A DNA stretch of 64,000 bases, from the NCBI GenBank assembly GCA_002293505.1, contig DBDI01000014.1, forward strand, positions 169,111 to 233,110, in the 5' to 3' direction. This document shows positions 37,552 through 47,290 of this stretch, piece after piece. The notes under the pieces are model-generated. The model was given only the letters and a program-made list of their open reading frames with translations, did not search any database and had not been told where the DNA came from. The position numbers were made by a program, and so were the translations under genes. The stretch comes from Alistipes sp. UBA936. GTDB lineage: Bacteria; Bacteroidota; Bacteroidia; Bacteroidales; Rikenellaceae. How positions within the stretch are numbered: the stretch's first letter is position 1; the number at the start of each line of letters is the position of its first letter.

Positions 37552-38329
37552 AGGATGAAAACCTTGCCAATATTTCGTCGCGAGTGTATTCTATGACTAT
37601 TTCGCTGTCGTGCCGTGCTTTCTCGCTTTGCAGGTCATCCCGGAAACGCCCGTTGTCGTCGCGCGGATGCCACAGATGGAATATGCAGCCCTCGCTGCGC
37701 CCGGGCACATAACCCAGCCCCAACCAGCGATAGAAACGTTCGCCGTCTTCGCGCCCCCAGCCGTAGAACTTCTCGTTGTCCAGACCCGACTCGATGTAGT
37801 TTCGCGTTCGGATGAAGACCGCCCCGCCGACTGCTCCCGTCACCCCCTCGATCGCATACATCTTCTTCATTGCGTCTTTGCAGCTGGTCAGGAAGCCTAT
37901 GTCGCGATGTCGCAAGTAGTGACTTCGGTAGATCTCCGTGGTGTCGAAGCAGTCACCGTTGTAGGGCAGACGGGCGTCGCACTCGCCGCTGCGGATGCTC
38001 TCCACCGACTCGACTATCTGCGCAGGATCCATCACTATGTCTGCGTCCCAGATCGCCGTCACGAGAGTCTTCACCTCGCACGCCATCCAGTTGAGATACT
38101 TTGTACGGTGGAACACGGGGTCTTTATCTTCGTGGAAGATGTACTTGACTCTCTCGCCCAACAATCTCTTTATCACGCCGTTGTTATAGGCTGCGGCTTC
38201 TGTGACGACAATGTTCGTGTTGAAACTCTCGTCCAGCATATCGACCGTCGCAAGCAGGTTTTCCAGTCGGATCATCGAGTCGACCCTGACGGGGATTATG
38301 AACGTTGTGTCGCGCAGGTCTGTTTTCAT
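37544..38329 (-). CDS. Glycosyltransferase C, paralog of A
   Basis: 261 aa from the ATG at 38329, which overlaps the LanC-like C stop by ATGA. It aligns with glycosyltransferase A throughout (DLRDTTFIIPVRVDS, FHRTKYLNWM, RSGECD). DxD is in AIWDADIVMD, and the acceptor motif is GGAVFIRTRNYIESG followed by GWGREDGERFYRW. It is soluble and cytoplasmic. It was probably created by duplication of a LanC-GT unit and inversion, since the order LanC then GT is kept on the opposite strand. Confidence 0.75.
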   Translation of the reverse strand: MKTDLRDTTFIIPVRVDSMIRLENLLATVDMLDESFNTNIVVTEAAAYNNGVIKRLLGERVKYIFHEDKDPVFHRTKYLNWMACEVKTLVTAIWDADIVMDPAQIVESVESIRSGECDARLPYNGDCFDTTEIYRSHYLRHRDIGFLTSCKDAMKKMYAIEGVTGAVGGAVFIRTRNYIESGLDNEKFYGWGREDGERFYRWLGLGYVPGRSEGCIFHLWHPRDDNGRFRDDLQSEKARHDSEIVIEYTRDEILARFSSYE

Positions 38330-39369
38330 AGCGTGGTGATGTTTTTTTCGATGAGCGTGAGAGCCAGTTGCGCTCCCGGAAACCCGTCCGCAAGCCCGCA
38401 ATGGAAAGGGTGATAATGATCTTTTTCAAGAGCCGCCCAGGCGTCCGAGTCAGTGATACGTTTATGTATCACGCGCGGATCGAATGGTATCTCGTAGTCG
38501 GGATAGTTGCGATTTATGTAGCAGAGTAGCAGGTAGATGGTCGGCAGGCCGCTGATGAAGAAAATATTTCTATCCAGCATTTCACTCTGAAGAATATGTT
38601 CTATGTCGATCTCGCGATGCAGCATCTGCGCGTAATCTTTCCACCGCGGATCCTTCACATAAGGCAGGATGGGCAGCACGGCAGCCAACACATAGAGGCG
38701 GTTGGAGTGCAAAATGGGTAATCGGCTGATTATCTGGTGTGTAAGCGTTTCGATTATCATCCCGATCCGGTCGGTGTAGAAGCCCATCGACAGGAACCGA
38801 CCCAGGATCCAAATGAACGGCGGTGTCTTGTAATCGTAGATCGAGAACGAGTAGTACTCGTCGAAAAAACCTTCGCGGATGATAGTGTAGAGCGTATTTA
38901 TCACCCTGATAGCCAGCTCTTCAAGAATGAAACGGCGGTCCGGGTCGGTCTGTTCTTCGAGGCGCGAACAGAGATAGAACAGCAAGTGGATCAACTCGAT
39001 TGCGGACATACCAGCCCGGTAGTCTTCGAGCGACAGGCGCTTGAAAACGGCGTTGTCGATATCCTCCGACAGTTCGTTGATGTCGCCCTCGATGAAACCT
39101 TTTTTTATCAAAAACGTAACTCCGAGCGATATTCCCGCCAGTCCGTCGGCTACACCGATCGGATGAGTCGGCAGCAGTGCCGCGATGATTTCGTCGAGCA
39201 GCTCTTCGGCGGTTTGTTCATACTTGGTTTCGCCTTCGAGTCGGGACATCAGATAGAGATAGATGACGAGGCCCATTTTGCCGTGAAACAGGCTAAGGGG
39301 ATATCTCGAAGCGGGTGAAGCGAGCGATTCGATCAGTCGGTCGGTCAGTTTTCGCGCATTCTTGTGCAT
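38326..39369 (-). CDS. LanC-like protein C
   Basis: 347 aa from the ATG at 39369. It carries SLFHGKMGLVIYLYLMSR near 30, VADGLAGISLGVTFLIKKG near 75, FFISGLPTIYLLL near 270, and FHCGLADGFPGAQLALTL at the end. No complete Cys-Cys-His zinc set is seen. It is first in the minus-strand arm LanC-C, GT-C, ATP-grasp. A TACGTTTG box at 39438-39445 could drive this arm. Confidence 0.65.
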   Translation of the reverse strand: MHKNARKLTDRLIESLASPASRYPLSLFHGKMGLVIYLYLMSRLEGETKYEQTAEELLDEIIAALLPTHPIGVADGLAGISLGVTFLIKKGFIEGDINELSEDIDNAVFKRLSLEDYRAGMSAIELIHLLFYLCSRLEEQTDPDRRFILEELAIRVINTLYTIIREGFFDEYYSFSIYDYKTPPFIWILGRFLSMGFYTDRIGMIIETLTHQIISRLPILHSNRLYVLAAVLPILPYVKDPRWKDYAQMLHREIDIEHILQSEMLDRNIFFISGLPTIYLLLCYINRNYPDYEIPFDPRVIHKRITDSDAWAALEKDHYHPFHCGLADGFPGAQLALTLIEKNITTL

Positions 39370-39437
39370 AGGATTTTGTACGCGTTTGGGTGTTTGACGT
39401 GGGTTAGGATCGGCGCCGGGTGACCGATTCAACACCG

Positions 39438-39445
39438 CAAACGTA
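39438..39445 (-). promoter_or_regulatory. Candidate -7 box TACGTTTG for the minus-strand arm
   Basis: It fits TAnnTTTG on the minus strand, about 68 nt before the LanC-like C start. A TTTG lies upstream at 39460-39463, but the spacing is about 6 bp shorter than consensus, so this is tentative. Confidence 0.35.
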
Positions 39446-39491
39446 CAAAATTATTTCTTCAAATCGAGCGGATTCGCGAAAATTATTTCAA

Positions 39492-39596
39492 TCAATCCTG
39501 CGGGCGCACTTCTACATAGACGCGATCACCGGCAGGAACCGATCCCGTCATCTGCAACGTATTCTCTGCACCGTAGCCTAATCTCCCCGGGCCCCT
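39492..39596 (-). other. In-frame open extension after the HTH gene's TAA
   Basis: Directly after the TAA of the HTH gene the same frame stays open for 34 codons and reads like protein (for example SVPAGDRVYVEVRPQD) before TGA at 39492-39494. It could be a readthrough tail, the remnant of a longer gene broken by a nonsense mutation, or chance. Confidence 0.3.
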
Positions 39597-40193
39597 TTAT
39601 TGTATATGTAGCCGGACGCGCGAGCGCTCTGGTTGGGTGGCGACATTTTTGCTGCCGGCCCTGTTTCTGCTCCCGTTCGCTCCCCCGTTTTCGCTTTCTA
39701 TCAGATTGAGTACGTGGTCGAAACGTTGACCTATCCGCTCGAGTTCGGCGATCAACTGCGAGACTTGTTGTTGATGGTTGGCCATAATTCCGGTCAGATA
39801 CACCAACGGGTTGGGCTTCTCGTCGACTCCGACATTCTCAAGCCTGGCATCCGCGGACTTGCTCACAGGCGCGGCTACTTGTTTGGTGACGGACGCAGCA
39901 GCTGGCCGGCCTACAGGGCGTGTAGTGGGCTTCGGTTCGGGCCGGGTGGCAAGTCGAGATTCGGGTCGAAAAGCGAGCCGTGGTTCGCTTTTGAACATTT
40001 CACCCCTGCCGGAGATCAGCCATTCGGCGTTGATCTGCGGAAACTTGGCCAATATTTTATTCAATTTGTCGGCCCCGACGCCATTTCCGATGCTGGAATA
40101 GGAGCCGTTGGTCAATTCGCACTGTTTTTCGAAGGCTCTTCCGGAGAGGCCTAATTCCTTGACAATCAGATCGAGTCGTTGTTTTAGTGTCAT
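39597..40193 (-). CDS. Cro/CI-type HTH DNA-binding protein
   Basis: 198 aa from the ATG at 40193 (a TTG at 40202 is in frame). Residues 1-65 form the short HTH domain seen in many Bacteroidales repressor-like proteins: TLKQRLDLIVKELGLSGRAF, then GVGADKLNKILAKFPQINAEWL and a GRGEMF end. The middle is a Pro/Arg/Ala-rich linker, and a coiled-coil-like stretch (~140-170, HQQQVSQLIAELERIGQRF) may mediate oligomerisation. It sits upstream of LanC-like C on the same strand and divergent from the adhesin. A role in regulating either is possible but not shown. Confidence 0.65.
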   Translation of the reverse strand: MTLKQRLDLIVKELGLSGRAFEKQCELTNGSYSSIGNGVGADKLNKILAKFPQINAEWLISGRGEMFKSEPRLAFRPESRLATRPEPKPTTRPVGRPAAASVTKQVAAPVSKSADARLENVGVDEKPNPLVYLTGIMANHQQQVSQLIAELERIGQRFDHVLNLIESENGGANGSRNRAGSKNVATQPERSRVRLHIQ

Positions 40194-40358
40194 ATCGAAC
40201 AAGAATATTATTCAAAAAAAATTGCTATTGAAAAAAATAATTGCCAAATTTGCAGTGCCAAGTACCCTGGTCGCCGCATAAAGAGCCGTTGTAAAACCGC
40301 TCGATGGTGTAAAAATACTAAATTTAGTCATAAAAATAACGTTCAATCGGTATTTTTA

Positions 40359-40390
40359 TTGTGTACCCTCAAGTTAACCCGGTAGCTTTG
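40359..40390 (+). promoter_or_regulatory. Candidate promoter for the repeat adhesin
   Basis: TAGCTTTG (40383-40390) fits the -7 element, and ATTG (40359-40362) lies 20 bp upstream as a one-mismatch -33 element. The transcript would have a ~45-nt leader before the ATG at 40443. Confidence 0.45.
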
Positions 40391-40442
40391 AGCGCAATAG
40401 CGTTCAAAAATTAGTATCATTTTCGTATTATTTTTCCATTTA

Positions 40443-43400
40443 ATGAAGACTTTTTCAAGACTTTTCATTGTGTTTGGTCTGTTTTTTCTCTCCGCTTGTT
40501 CGATGGAGTTGAAGAACGAACCCTCCGTAGAACTTCCGCCCAAGCCAGCTCCCAGCGGTGGCAATGAGGTGGAAACCAAGATTTCAGTCACCATTCCCGG
40601 TGGGTTTTCCGTTATGGACACTCGCGCATTGAGCGCGGAGCAGGAGGCGGCAATCGAGGAGGCCGAGGTGTTGATTTTCGACTCCGCGGGCAAGTTCGTA
40701 AAGAAGGCCCAAGTTGCTTCGTCGGAGATAGAATCCACAGGCGCCACGGCGAGTATGACTGTGAAGGTTCCCTCTGGGCCTCATTTAGTTACGGTGTTGG
40801 TAAACGCGGCGGATATAGTTTCCGCGGCGGCTCCTGCCAAAGATGAAATGTATGGCGACATCGTGTCCCGACTGACTTCGACCCTCGACTCGCGACTGTT
40901 TCCTTCGGCCGACGACACCATCCCGATGTGGGGCGAAAAGGAGGTCGATTTCAAACAGAACACAACCGTTAAGGTCGATCTTTGCCGTTCTGTGGCGAGG
41001 ATCGACATTGGCGTCGGGGCGTGGAACAAGGACACGGGACGTTGGAACGGTCTCGGGTCGGACGGAAGCTTGATAAATTTTCGTATCACTGAGATCTACG
41101 TCATCAGCCCGAGCCGTGAATGGGCTCTGGTTCCCGAGACGACTGTATCCACGGACAAGCTATCTGTCGCCGAGTCCAAAACCGGGTTCCGTTACTCGGG
41201 TGCGGACATAACGACCGAGGGGTCGGTCACGTCGACTTCGCGCAGTATCTATATTCCCGAAGTTACGATCGTGGGGACGAATTACGACGAGCGGACGGCG
41301 TTGGTGATCGGCGGCCAGTACGGTGGCAGCGACCAGACAACATACTACCGTGTCGACTTCAATAACACGCAGGACGGCTTGCTCGACATCGAACGTAACG
41401 AGCTATACCGCTTTTCGATAGCGCGTGTCAGCGGTGCAGGTTTCCCGAGCGTCGAGACGGCTTACGCGGCGCAGTCGGGCAACATCGACGCCTCGATCAT
41501 CGACTGGGGCGAGGAGACGGTAGGCGACGCCCACTTCATCGGCGACAAGTCCATCGTGCTGAGCCAGAACCCGGCCAAGCTGGGTTACGCGGCGGGTGAG
41601 AAGACCACAGTGGTGATCAACACCGACATCGAGGACGGCTTTACGATGACCTTGGACACGGACGGTTCGAAGACCCTCTCCAGCGCGGCCAACACGAGCG
41701 TCACCACGGACAACTTCACATATACCATAAAGTCGGACGGCGCGCAGCGTTGGACGGTTGAGATCGCGGTGCGTGGTGCGAATATCAACTCCTCGTCGGA
41801 GAAGATCGACACTTGGACCGTGGACGCAGGTGAACTTCTGACGTTCGGATTCTCGGCCGTTCAGGCATCGGTGTTGGGCGACCCGACTCCGCGCGAGATC
41901 CGCATCAACAACGCTACTCCTGCCGCGGGAGACGGGCGGGTGGTTGCAAACTTCGCTTCGGCGCCCGAGAAGACTCCCGTCACATTGCTGGCTTCGGCTG
42001 CGATCGGTAAGAAATTCGTGCGTTGGGTTGTGGATGATGGTGGGCCGTTGCAAAACCTCGTCACGACTGATAACCCCTCGACCTTCCTTATGCCTGCCAA
42101 GCCGGTGGCACTCCACGCCGAGTTCGAGGTCGTGGAGGACTTCCCCAAGGAACACACCATCACGGTCACCGGAGGAACAGGCGGTCGCGCGGTTGCGTCC
42201 CACATCACGGCCGACAAGAACGAAACAGTGACGCTAATGGCGGCCCCGGAGGCAGACTATGTCTTCTCCTCGTGGACGATCACCGGCGCCACCATCACAA
42301 CTTCGACCGCCAACCCGCAGAACATCACCGTGAGCGGAAACGTCACAGCCACAGCCAACTTCAAGGCCAAGAAAGCGATCAACGTCACGCCCAACAACGC
42401 CTCCTGGGGCGCGGGCTCGGCAAACGTCGCAAAGGAGGTCGAGGGTAACACGGTGACCGTTACGGCGGTTCCGGCTACGGGATTCATCTTCACGGGCTGG
42501 AGCGGTGCAACGTTCAACAACGCCCAAGCCAACCCCGCGACCTTCACAATGGGCACCGACGCGGCGGCGATCACGGCAACGTTCGCAAGACAGGACGCGC
42601 CGCTGAACGTCGCTCCGAACAATCCCGACTGGGGTACGGTGACGGCTTTGCCACAGATACCAATCGCCGGTGAGACAGTGACCCTGACCGTGACTCCCCA
42701 GACCGGATACAAGTTCAAGAACTACTCCGCCGCAGGCGCAACTATGACCGGCAACACATTCACTATGCCCGCGGGCGGAACTAAAGTGTCGATCGTGGCC
42801 AACTTCGAGCCCATCGACCGCACAGTCACCATCTCGACGGCGGAAGGCGGTTCGGCCTCCACGCCCTCGACCACTATGAAGCCCGGCAGCCAGGTGATCG
42901 TCACGGCGACGCCTTCGTCCGGCTGGGTTTTCAGCAGTTGGACTGTGACGGGTGCTACGCCCTCGTCGACTATGACCAACCCCTCGTCGTTCATTATGCC
43001 TGAGAGCAACGTCACCGTCAAGCCAGTCTTCGTAAGGGTCTTCACCCCGACCGTCGATGCGACCAACGGAACGTTCACGATGAGTGCTTCGAGCGCACAG
43101 GCAGGTGGTCAGATAAAGCTGACCGCGGCGCCCAATGCCGGGTACAGCTTCCAGAACTGGACTCTCACGACGGCCAATGGAGCAACCATCTCGCCCACCT
43201 CGCCTGCAACCGTGCCCACGATCACACTGACGATGGGCGCCTCGCAGTCGGCCAATCCGTCTCTGAAAGCAAACTTCATTTCGAATAACACCTACGTCGT
43301 GAATACCCCTACGGCTCAGCACGGCGAAGCGGTACCCGACAACAAGAATCCTCGTGCAGGCGAGCAGGTTCAAATCTGGGCTGTGGCCGAACCCGGCTAT

Positions 43401-45914
43401 ATGTTCACCGGATGGAACATCGGTTCGTCGCAGATCACTCCGGCGCCCGACCTGACAGCAAACCCGTTGGTCTTCTCGATGCCGGCGAGTGCGGTGACCA
43501 TCACCCCGTTGTTCGCCGTGGCCGAGTACTACCGCGTAACGGTGAACAACCCCGCCGCCGCGATCGGAACCGGAACGGCAAACCCATCGAGCAACATCGT
43601 TCCGGGAGCCGAAGTGAAACTCAACGCAGTCGTTGCCGACACGGGTGACTACGTATTCACAAGCTGGAGGGACGTGGGGAACAACATCGCAGTCGATCCG
43701 GCGGCCACAGCCTCGTCGTCGTTCCGTATGCCACGCGCCAACGCGACCGTCGAGGCGGTGTTCACCCGACTATACCACAAGGTAACCTGGGGAGATCACA
43801 CCGCAGACGACTCGCCGGCAAATTTCTCCGACCTGCCGACTGCAACAGCGTCGAGCACCGCGGGTCGCAATCCGGTTACGGAAGGTGTCTACTCGGGCAC
43901 GTCGGTAACCCTGACCGCGGTACCACCGAGAGGCGACACTGCCGACTACACCTTCGCAGGATGGACCTTCACCGGTGCGACAAGACCCACAGCAACCTCG
44001 ACAGCCAACCCCTACTCCTTCTCGATGCTCAAGGGTGGCTTCACGGCCGTGGCAGCCTACACCCGAAACAAGTATAAAGTGACGCTGGGGACGACCACCG
44101 GAATAACGGTCACCAACGGAACGAACGCAGCTACGGCTACCGGAACCGGTGTGGTGTCGGGAACGCAAGTGACCTTCACGGCGAGCGACTCCGCTGGAAC
44201 CCACACCTTCAGCGGATGGGTGGTAACGCCCGGCACGGTGGTGACTACAGACAAGAACCAAAAGCAGATCACCATCACTATGCCCAAAGGCTCGGTGACC
44301 GTGACTCCGTCGTCGGGAGTATGGTACTACAAGATGTCGTGGGGAACTCACACTCCGTCGGGAACAGGAGCAACGGCTACCAGCGTCTCGGGACGCAATC
44401 CGACCACGGAAGGTGTGACTCTGGGCAATCAGGTGACCCTAACCGCAACCCCGCCCAACAACGCCACCAAGGACTACACCTTCAACGGATGGAGCTTCGC
44501 GGGAACGTGGAAACCTGCCAACTCGACCGCAAACCCATACTCGTTTGCAATGAACGGCGAGGGATTCACAGCGACCGCCGCATACACCCGAAACAATCAC
44601 AAGGTGACTATCGCCGCGACGATGCCGACGGGGATAACCTCCGTGACGAACGGCAACACCGACTCGGGAACGGCCCGCACCGGAAATGGTGTCTACTCGG
44701 GCACGTCGCTGAGCTACACGGCGAACGTGGCGGCAAACTACCACTTCACCGGCTGGGAAGTGACAGGCGAAGCCATAACCGATCCGGCAACGCTGAACAA
44801 GACCAATACGACGATCGCCTTCAAGATGCCGATGGGAGGGGTGACCCTCAAGCCGACCGCCGCCGAAGATGCCAAGTACACTATCTCGGCTACGACCAGT
44901 CCGAGCGGTCTTGCGACCATCGCCTCCAAGACAGGATACGTCGGAGCAGTGGTTTCGTTTACCGCACCAACCGTGACCGACTATCCGTTTGTGAACTGGA
45001 CTCTGCCGAACGGATCGACCTCGACGTCCAATCCGATCAACTACACCATCACCGCCAAGAACGAAACCCTGATCGCCAACTACGACTCCACCAGATACTA
45101 CTCGGTGTTGACGAGCCAGGTAACCGGCGGAACGGTCTCGTTCTCCACAGCGGCGCGCCTGACCGGCGGCGAAACGATCACCGCGACGGTAACGCCTCAG
45201 ACCGACTACATCTTTGCAGGCTGGACTACCCGTACGCCGTCGAACCTCACCGTGACTGCCAAGACCACCACCGCGACCAACTCGACGTTCTCGTTCACGA
45301 TGCCGACGTCCGACGTGACACTCACGCCTAAATTCATCTATGCACCATTCTCCGGCACGAGAAGTCCGGCAGGTCAGGTGGCAATGGCGACGACCGATGC
45401 GGCAAACCCGGCATACCTGATCTGGGCGACAACAAACCTGTCGGCCAACGAAACCTTCGCAAGCACGGCAACCACAGCCGGCACACTGTTTATGTGGAGC
45501 CAAAATACCGCGATAGGTCTCGACCAGAATGTGAGCCCCTGGCCGGCAAAGACTGCGAACACGACGTGGCCCGCCTCGGTCGACCCGTGTCCTGCACCGT
45601 GGCGAGTACCCACCAATGCCGAATGGCAGAGATTCTTGTCCCAGACAACCGATCCGAAGACCTCGGGCAACCGTACCTTTGTACTGCCTAATGGGGTAAT
45701 AACACTGCCCGGAGCCGGCTACAGAATCTCCGATGGTACTGTCTACGATCGAAATACGGGTGCGATGTACTGGTCGTCCACCTACAGCGGAACTGTTTTC
45801 GGAGGAATGATATCACAATCCTTCCTGATATCGTGGAAAGGAACCGACGATCTGGCCAATAACGCGGTGAACGTACAGAACGCCGTCTCGGTGAGGTGCG
45901 TGCGCACACCGTAA
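40443..45914 (+). CDS. Giant repeat adhesin lipoprotein with fimbrillin-like head
   Basis: 1823 aa. The lipobox FLSAC anchors it to a lipid. Residues ~45-475 look like a fimbrillin/Mfa-type module (VEVLIFDSAG-like strand, LCRSVARIDIGV, NELYRFSI). Residues ~485-1630 hold about 14 bacterial repeat (InlB-B/Bact_rpt-like) units of 60-95 residues with the pattern VTLTAxP-GYxFxxW-NPxxFxMP-VTxxAxF. The last ~190 residues form a Fib_succ_major-type domain (DPCPAPWRVPTNAEW, YWSSTY, VSVRCVRTP). Such proteins are usually cell-surface adhesins or fimbrial tip components. It lies between the peptide locus and the transporter; a link to the peptides is not evident. Confidence 0.8.
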   Translation: MKTFSRLFIVFGLFFLSACSMELKNEPSVELPPKPAPSGGNEVETKISVTIPGGFSVMDTRALSAEQEAAIEEAEVLIFDSAGKFVKKAQVASSEIESTGATASMTVKVPSGPHLVTVLVNAADIVSAAAPAKDEMYGDIVSRLTSTLDSRLFPSADDTIPMWGEKEVDFKQNTTVKVDLCRSVARIDIGVGAWNKDTGRWNGLGSDGSLINFRITEIYVISPSREWALVPETTVSTDKLSVAESKTGFRYSGADITTEGSVTSTSRSIYIPEVTIVGTNYDERTALVIGGQYGGSDQTTYYRVDFNNTQDGLLDIERNELYRFSIARVSGAGFPSVETAYAAQSGNIDASIIDWGEETVGDAHFIGDKSIVLSQNPAKLGYAAGEKTTVVINTDIEDGFTMTLDTDGSKTLSSAANTSVTTDNFTYTIKSDGAQRWTVEIAVRGANINSSSEKIDTWTVDAGELLTFGFSAVQASVLGDPTPREIRINNATPAAGDGRVVANFASAPEKTPVTLLASAAIGKKFVRWVVDDGGPLQNLVTTDNPSTFLMPAKPVALHAEFEVVEDFPKEHTITVTGGTGGRAVASHITADKNETVTLMAAPEADYVFSSWTITGATITTSTANPQNITVSGNVTATANFKAKKAINVTPNNASWGAGSANVAKEVEGNTVTVTAVPATGFIFTGWSGATFNNAQANPATFTMGTDAAAITATFARQDAPLNVAPNNPDWGTVTALPQIPIAGETVTLTVTPQTGYKFKNYSAAGATMTGNTFTMPAGGTKVSIVANFEPIDRTVTISTAEGGSASTPSTTMKPGSQVIVTATPSSGWVFSSWTVTGATPSSTMTNPSSFIMPESNVTVKPVFVRVFTPTVDATNGTFTMSASSAQAGGQIKLTAAPNAGYSFQNWTLTTANGATISPTSPATVPTITLTMGASQSANPSLKANFISNNTYVVNTPTAQHGEAVPDNKNPRAGEQVQIWAVAEPGYMFTGWNIGSSQITPAPDLTANPLVFSMPASAVTITPLFAVAEYYRVTVNNPAAAIGTGTANPSSNIVPGAEVKLNAVVADTGDYVFTSWRDVGNNIAVDPAATASSSFRMPRANATVEAVFTRLYHKVTWGDHTADDSPANFSDLPTATASSTAGRNPVTEGVYSGTSVTLTAVPPRGDTADYTFAGWTFTGATRPTATSTANPYSFSMLKGGFTAVAAYTRNKYKVTLGTTTGITVTNGTNAATATGTGVVSGTQVTFTASDSAGTHTFSGWVVTPGTVVTTDKNQKQITITMPKGSVTVTPSSGVWYYKMSWGTHTPSGTGATATSVSGRNPTTEGVTLGNQVTLTATPPNNATKDYTFNGWSFAGTWKPANSTANPYSFAMNGEGFTATAAYTRNNHKVTIAATMPTGITSVTNGNTDSGTARTGNGVYSGTSLSYTANVAANYHFTGWEVTGEAITDPATLNKTNTTIAFKMPMGGVTLKPTAAEDAKYTISATTSPSGLATIASKTGYVGAVVSFTAPTVTDYPFVNWTLPNGSTSTSNPINYTITAKNETLIANYDSTRYYSVLTSQVTGGTVSFSTAARLTGGETITATVTPQTDYIFAGWTTRTPSNLTVTAKTTTATNSTFSFTMPTSDVTLTPKFIYAPFSGTRSPAGQVAMATTDAANPAYLIWATTNLSANETFASTATTAGTLFMWSQNTAIGLDQNVSPWPAKTANTTWPASVDPCPAPWRVPTNAEWQRFLSQTTDPKTSGNRTFVLPNGVITLPGAGYRISDGTVYDRNTGAMYWSSTYSGTVFGGMISQSFLISWKGTDDLANNAVNVQNAVSVRCVRTP

Positions 45915-45929
45915 CCAGAGGTGTAACAT

Positions 45930-45973
45930 CAAAAGAGAGGGGAGCCCCACAGGGCTCCCCTCTCTTTTGATAT
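45930..45973. terminator. Bidirectional intrinsic terminator
   Basis: A perfect 20-bp stem (arms 45930-45949 and 45954-45973) with a CACA loop and A/T-rich bases next to the GC core. It serves the adhesin on + and the HlyD gene on -, whose stops lie 16 and 10 bp away. Confidence 0.9.
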
Positions 45974-45982
45974 CAACCGATA

Positions 45983-47284
45983 TTAAACGTTTTGAAACAC
46001 GCTGCGGAGCGGAGCGAAGAAACGTTCGATCAGACGCATATCGCGTGTGACGATCTCGGCGGTACCGTCCATCTGGTGGATCAACTGAAACTCCTTGCGG
46101 TAGGTCGAAATCAACCCGTTGGGGAAACGAACGTTAGCCGTGTAACCCGTGGCGTCGGGAACAGCCGAAATGGAGACAAGCTCGCCTTTGAGAATGCCGA
46201 ACTCGGTGTAGGGATAGCCGTTGAGCTTAATGTGCACCGCCTGACCCAACGAAACCTTACCGAAACTGGCCGAAGGGATGGTGAGTTTGCCGATCACCTC
46301 GCCCGCACCTGCCGCGCCTCCCTCCCCGTGCGGAACGATGGTTGCGAATCGCTCGCCCGCGGTGATGTTCTGGTTTTCGCTCCAGTAGCCGGTGAAGTTC
46401 ACCCGCCCTGCCAACGGAGCCGCAAGAATGTAAGAGTCGCGCCACGAGAGAATTTGTGCCAACAGGTTGTCGCGCGTGGTTTTGAGTTGCACTTCCAGGT
46501 CGTTAGTCTCCCCGGCGTGTTGCAGACCGAGCTCCACAAGGCGCCCTTCGTTGCTGGCGATGCTGCTTTCGAGTTGCGAGATCGAGATCCGGTAGCTGAT
46601 GAGCGACATACCCGTCTGCAACGCCGCCTGCTCCGACCGCTCGAATTCATAAGGCGAGATCACCCCTTGCAGGTGCAACAGCGAGTCGCGCGAAAAGTTC
46701 TCCCGTTCGAGCCGGTACTGCCGCTGTACGTAATCGAATTGTTGGCGTTGGCTGGCCAGTTGCGACTTCTGGATGCGGATCTGGTCGGCAAGGTTGCGTT
46801 GGGTCTGCTGGATGTAGTTCAGAGAGGTATATTTGGCGTAGTTCTCCACCGCGCCGTTGAACTGCGACAGGAATGCCTGAAGCTCTCCCGCGTCGAACTC
46901 CCGCGAGGCGAACCCTTCGTCGATGTATTCGTGCCATCGCTCCCCGTGCCGCTCCAGAGCGTGTTCGAGTTCGAGCACATCTTCCCAGTCGGCGATATTG
47001 AACAGCACCGCGACCATATCCCCTTGGCCCAGAACCTGTCCGTCGGCCACGAAGAGTTTTTGCACCTTGCCGGTCGAGCGAGCCATCAGGTCGGCCGGCG
47101 GGTTGGTGGTGGTGATCGAGATTGGTGCGGCAACCACCTCGGGGTACTTAACAACCCACGAAAGCACCAGAATGATCACCAAAATGGCGAATATCACCAC
47201 CGTTCCGCGGCGGATCACTCGTCCCGGGATGCGGCCCATTATCTCTTGCAGCTCGTCGCTGTGTGTAGTCTGTAGTATCGGCAT
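45983..47284 (-). CDS. HlyD-family periplasmic adaptor
   Basis: 433 aa. One N-terminal membrane helix (~29-46) is followed by the split lipoyl/barrel-sandwich motif (ARSTGKVQKLFVADGQVLGQGD ~89-110 and AAPLAGRVNFTGYWSENQNI ~287-306), long coiled-coil helices between them, and a C-terminal beta-barrel. It follows the C39 ABC transporter after 6 bp. The pair forms a type I-like secretion apparatus that needs an outer-membrane TolC-like protein not found in this window. It is the likely export route for the double-glycine peptides. Confidence 0.88.
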   Translation of the reverse strand: MPILQTTHSDELQEIMGRIPGRVIRRGTVVIFAILVIILVLSWVVKYPEVVAAPISITTTNPPADLMARSTGKVQKLFVADGQVLGQGDMVAVLFNIADWEDVLELEHALERHGERWHEYIDEGFASREFDAGELQAFLSQFNGAVENYAKYTSLNYIQQTQRNLADQIRIQKSQLASQRQQFDYVQRQYRLERENFSRDSLLHLQGVISPYEFERSEQAALQTGMSLISYRISISQLESSIASNEGRLVELGLQHAGETNDLEVQLKTTRDNLLAQILSWRDSYILAAPLAGRVNFTGYWSENQNITAGERFATIVPHGEGGAAGAGEVIGKLTIPSASFGKVSLGQAVHIKLNGYPYTEFGILKGELVSISAVPDATGYTANVRFPNGLISTYRKEFQLIHQMDGTAEIVTRDMRLIERFFAPLRSVFQNV

Positions 47285-47290
47285 AACGTC

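Noticed and set aside
30323..39369. A classical lantibiotic cluster
   Set aside because: No LanB, LanM or LanK/LanL dehydratase is found, and the LanC-like proteins lack recognisable zinc-ligand motifs.
41900..45340. Periodic sequence similarity suggesting a CRISPR or satellite array
   Set aside because: It is the protein-level repeat of the adhesin; DNA repeats are imperfect, in frame, and there is no spacer structure or cas gene.
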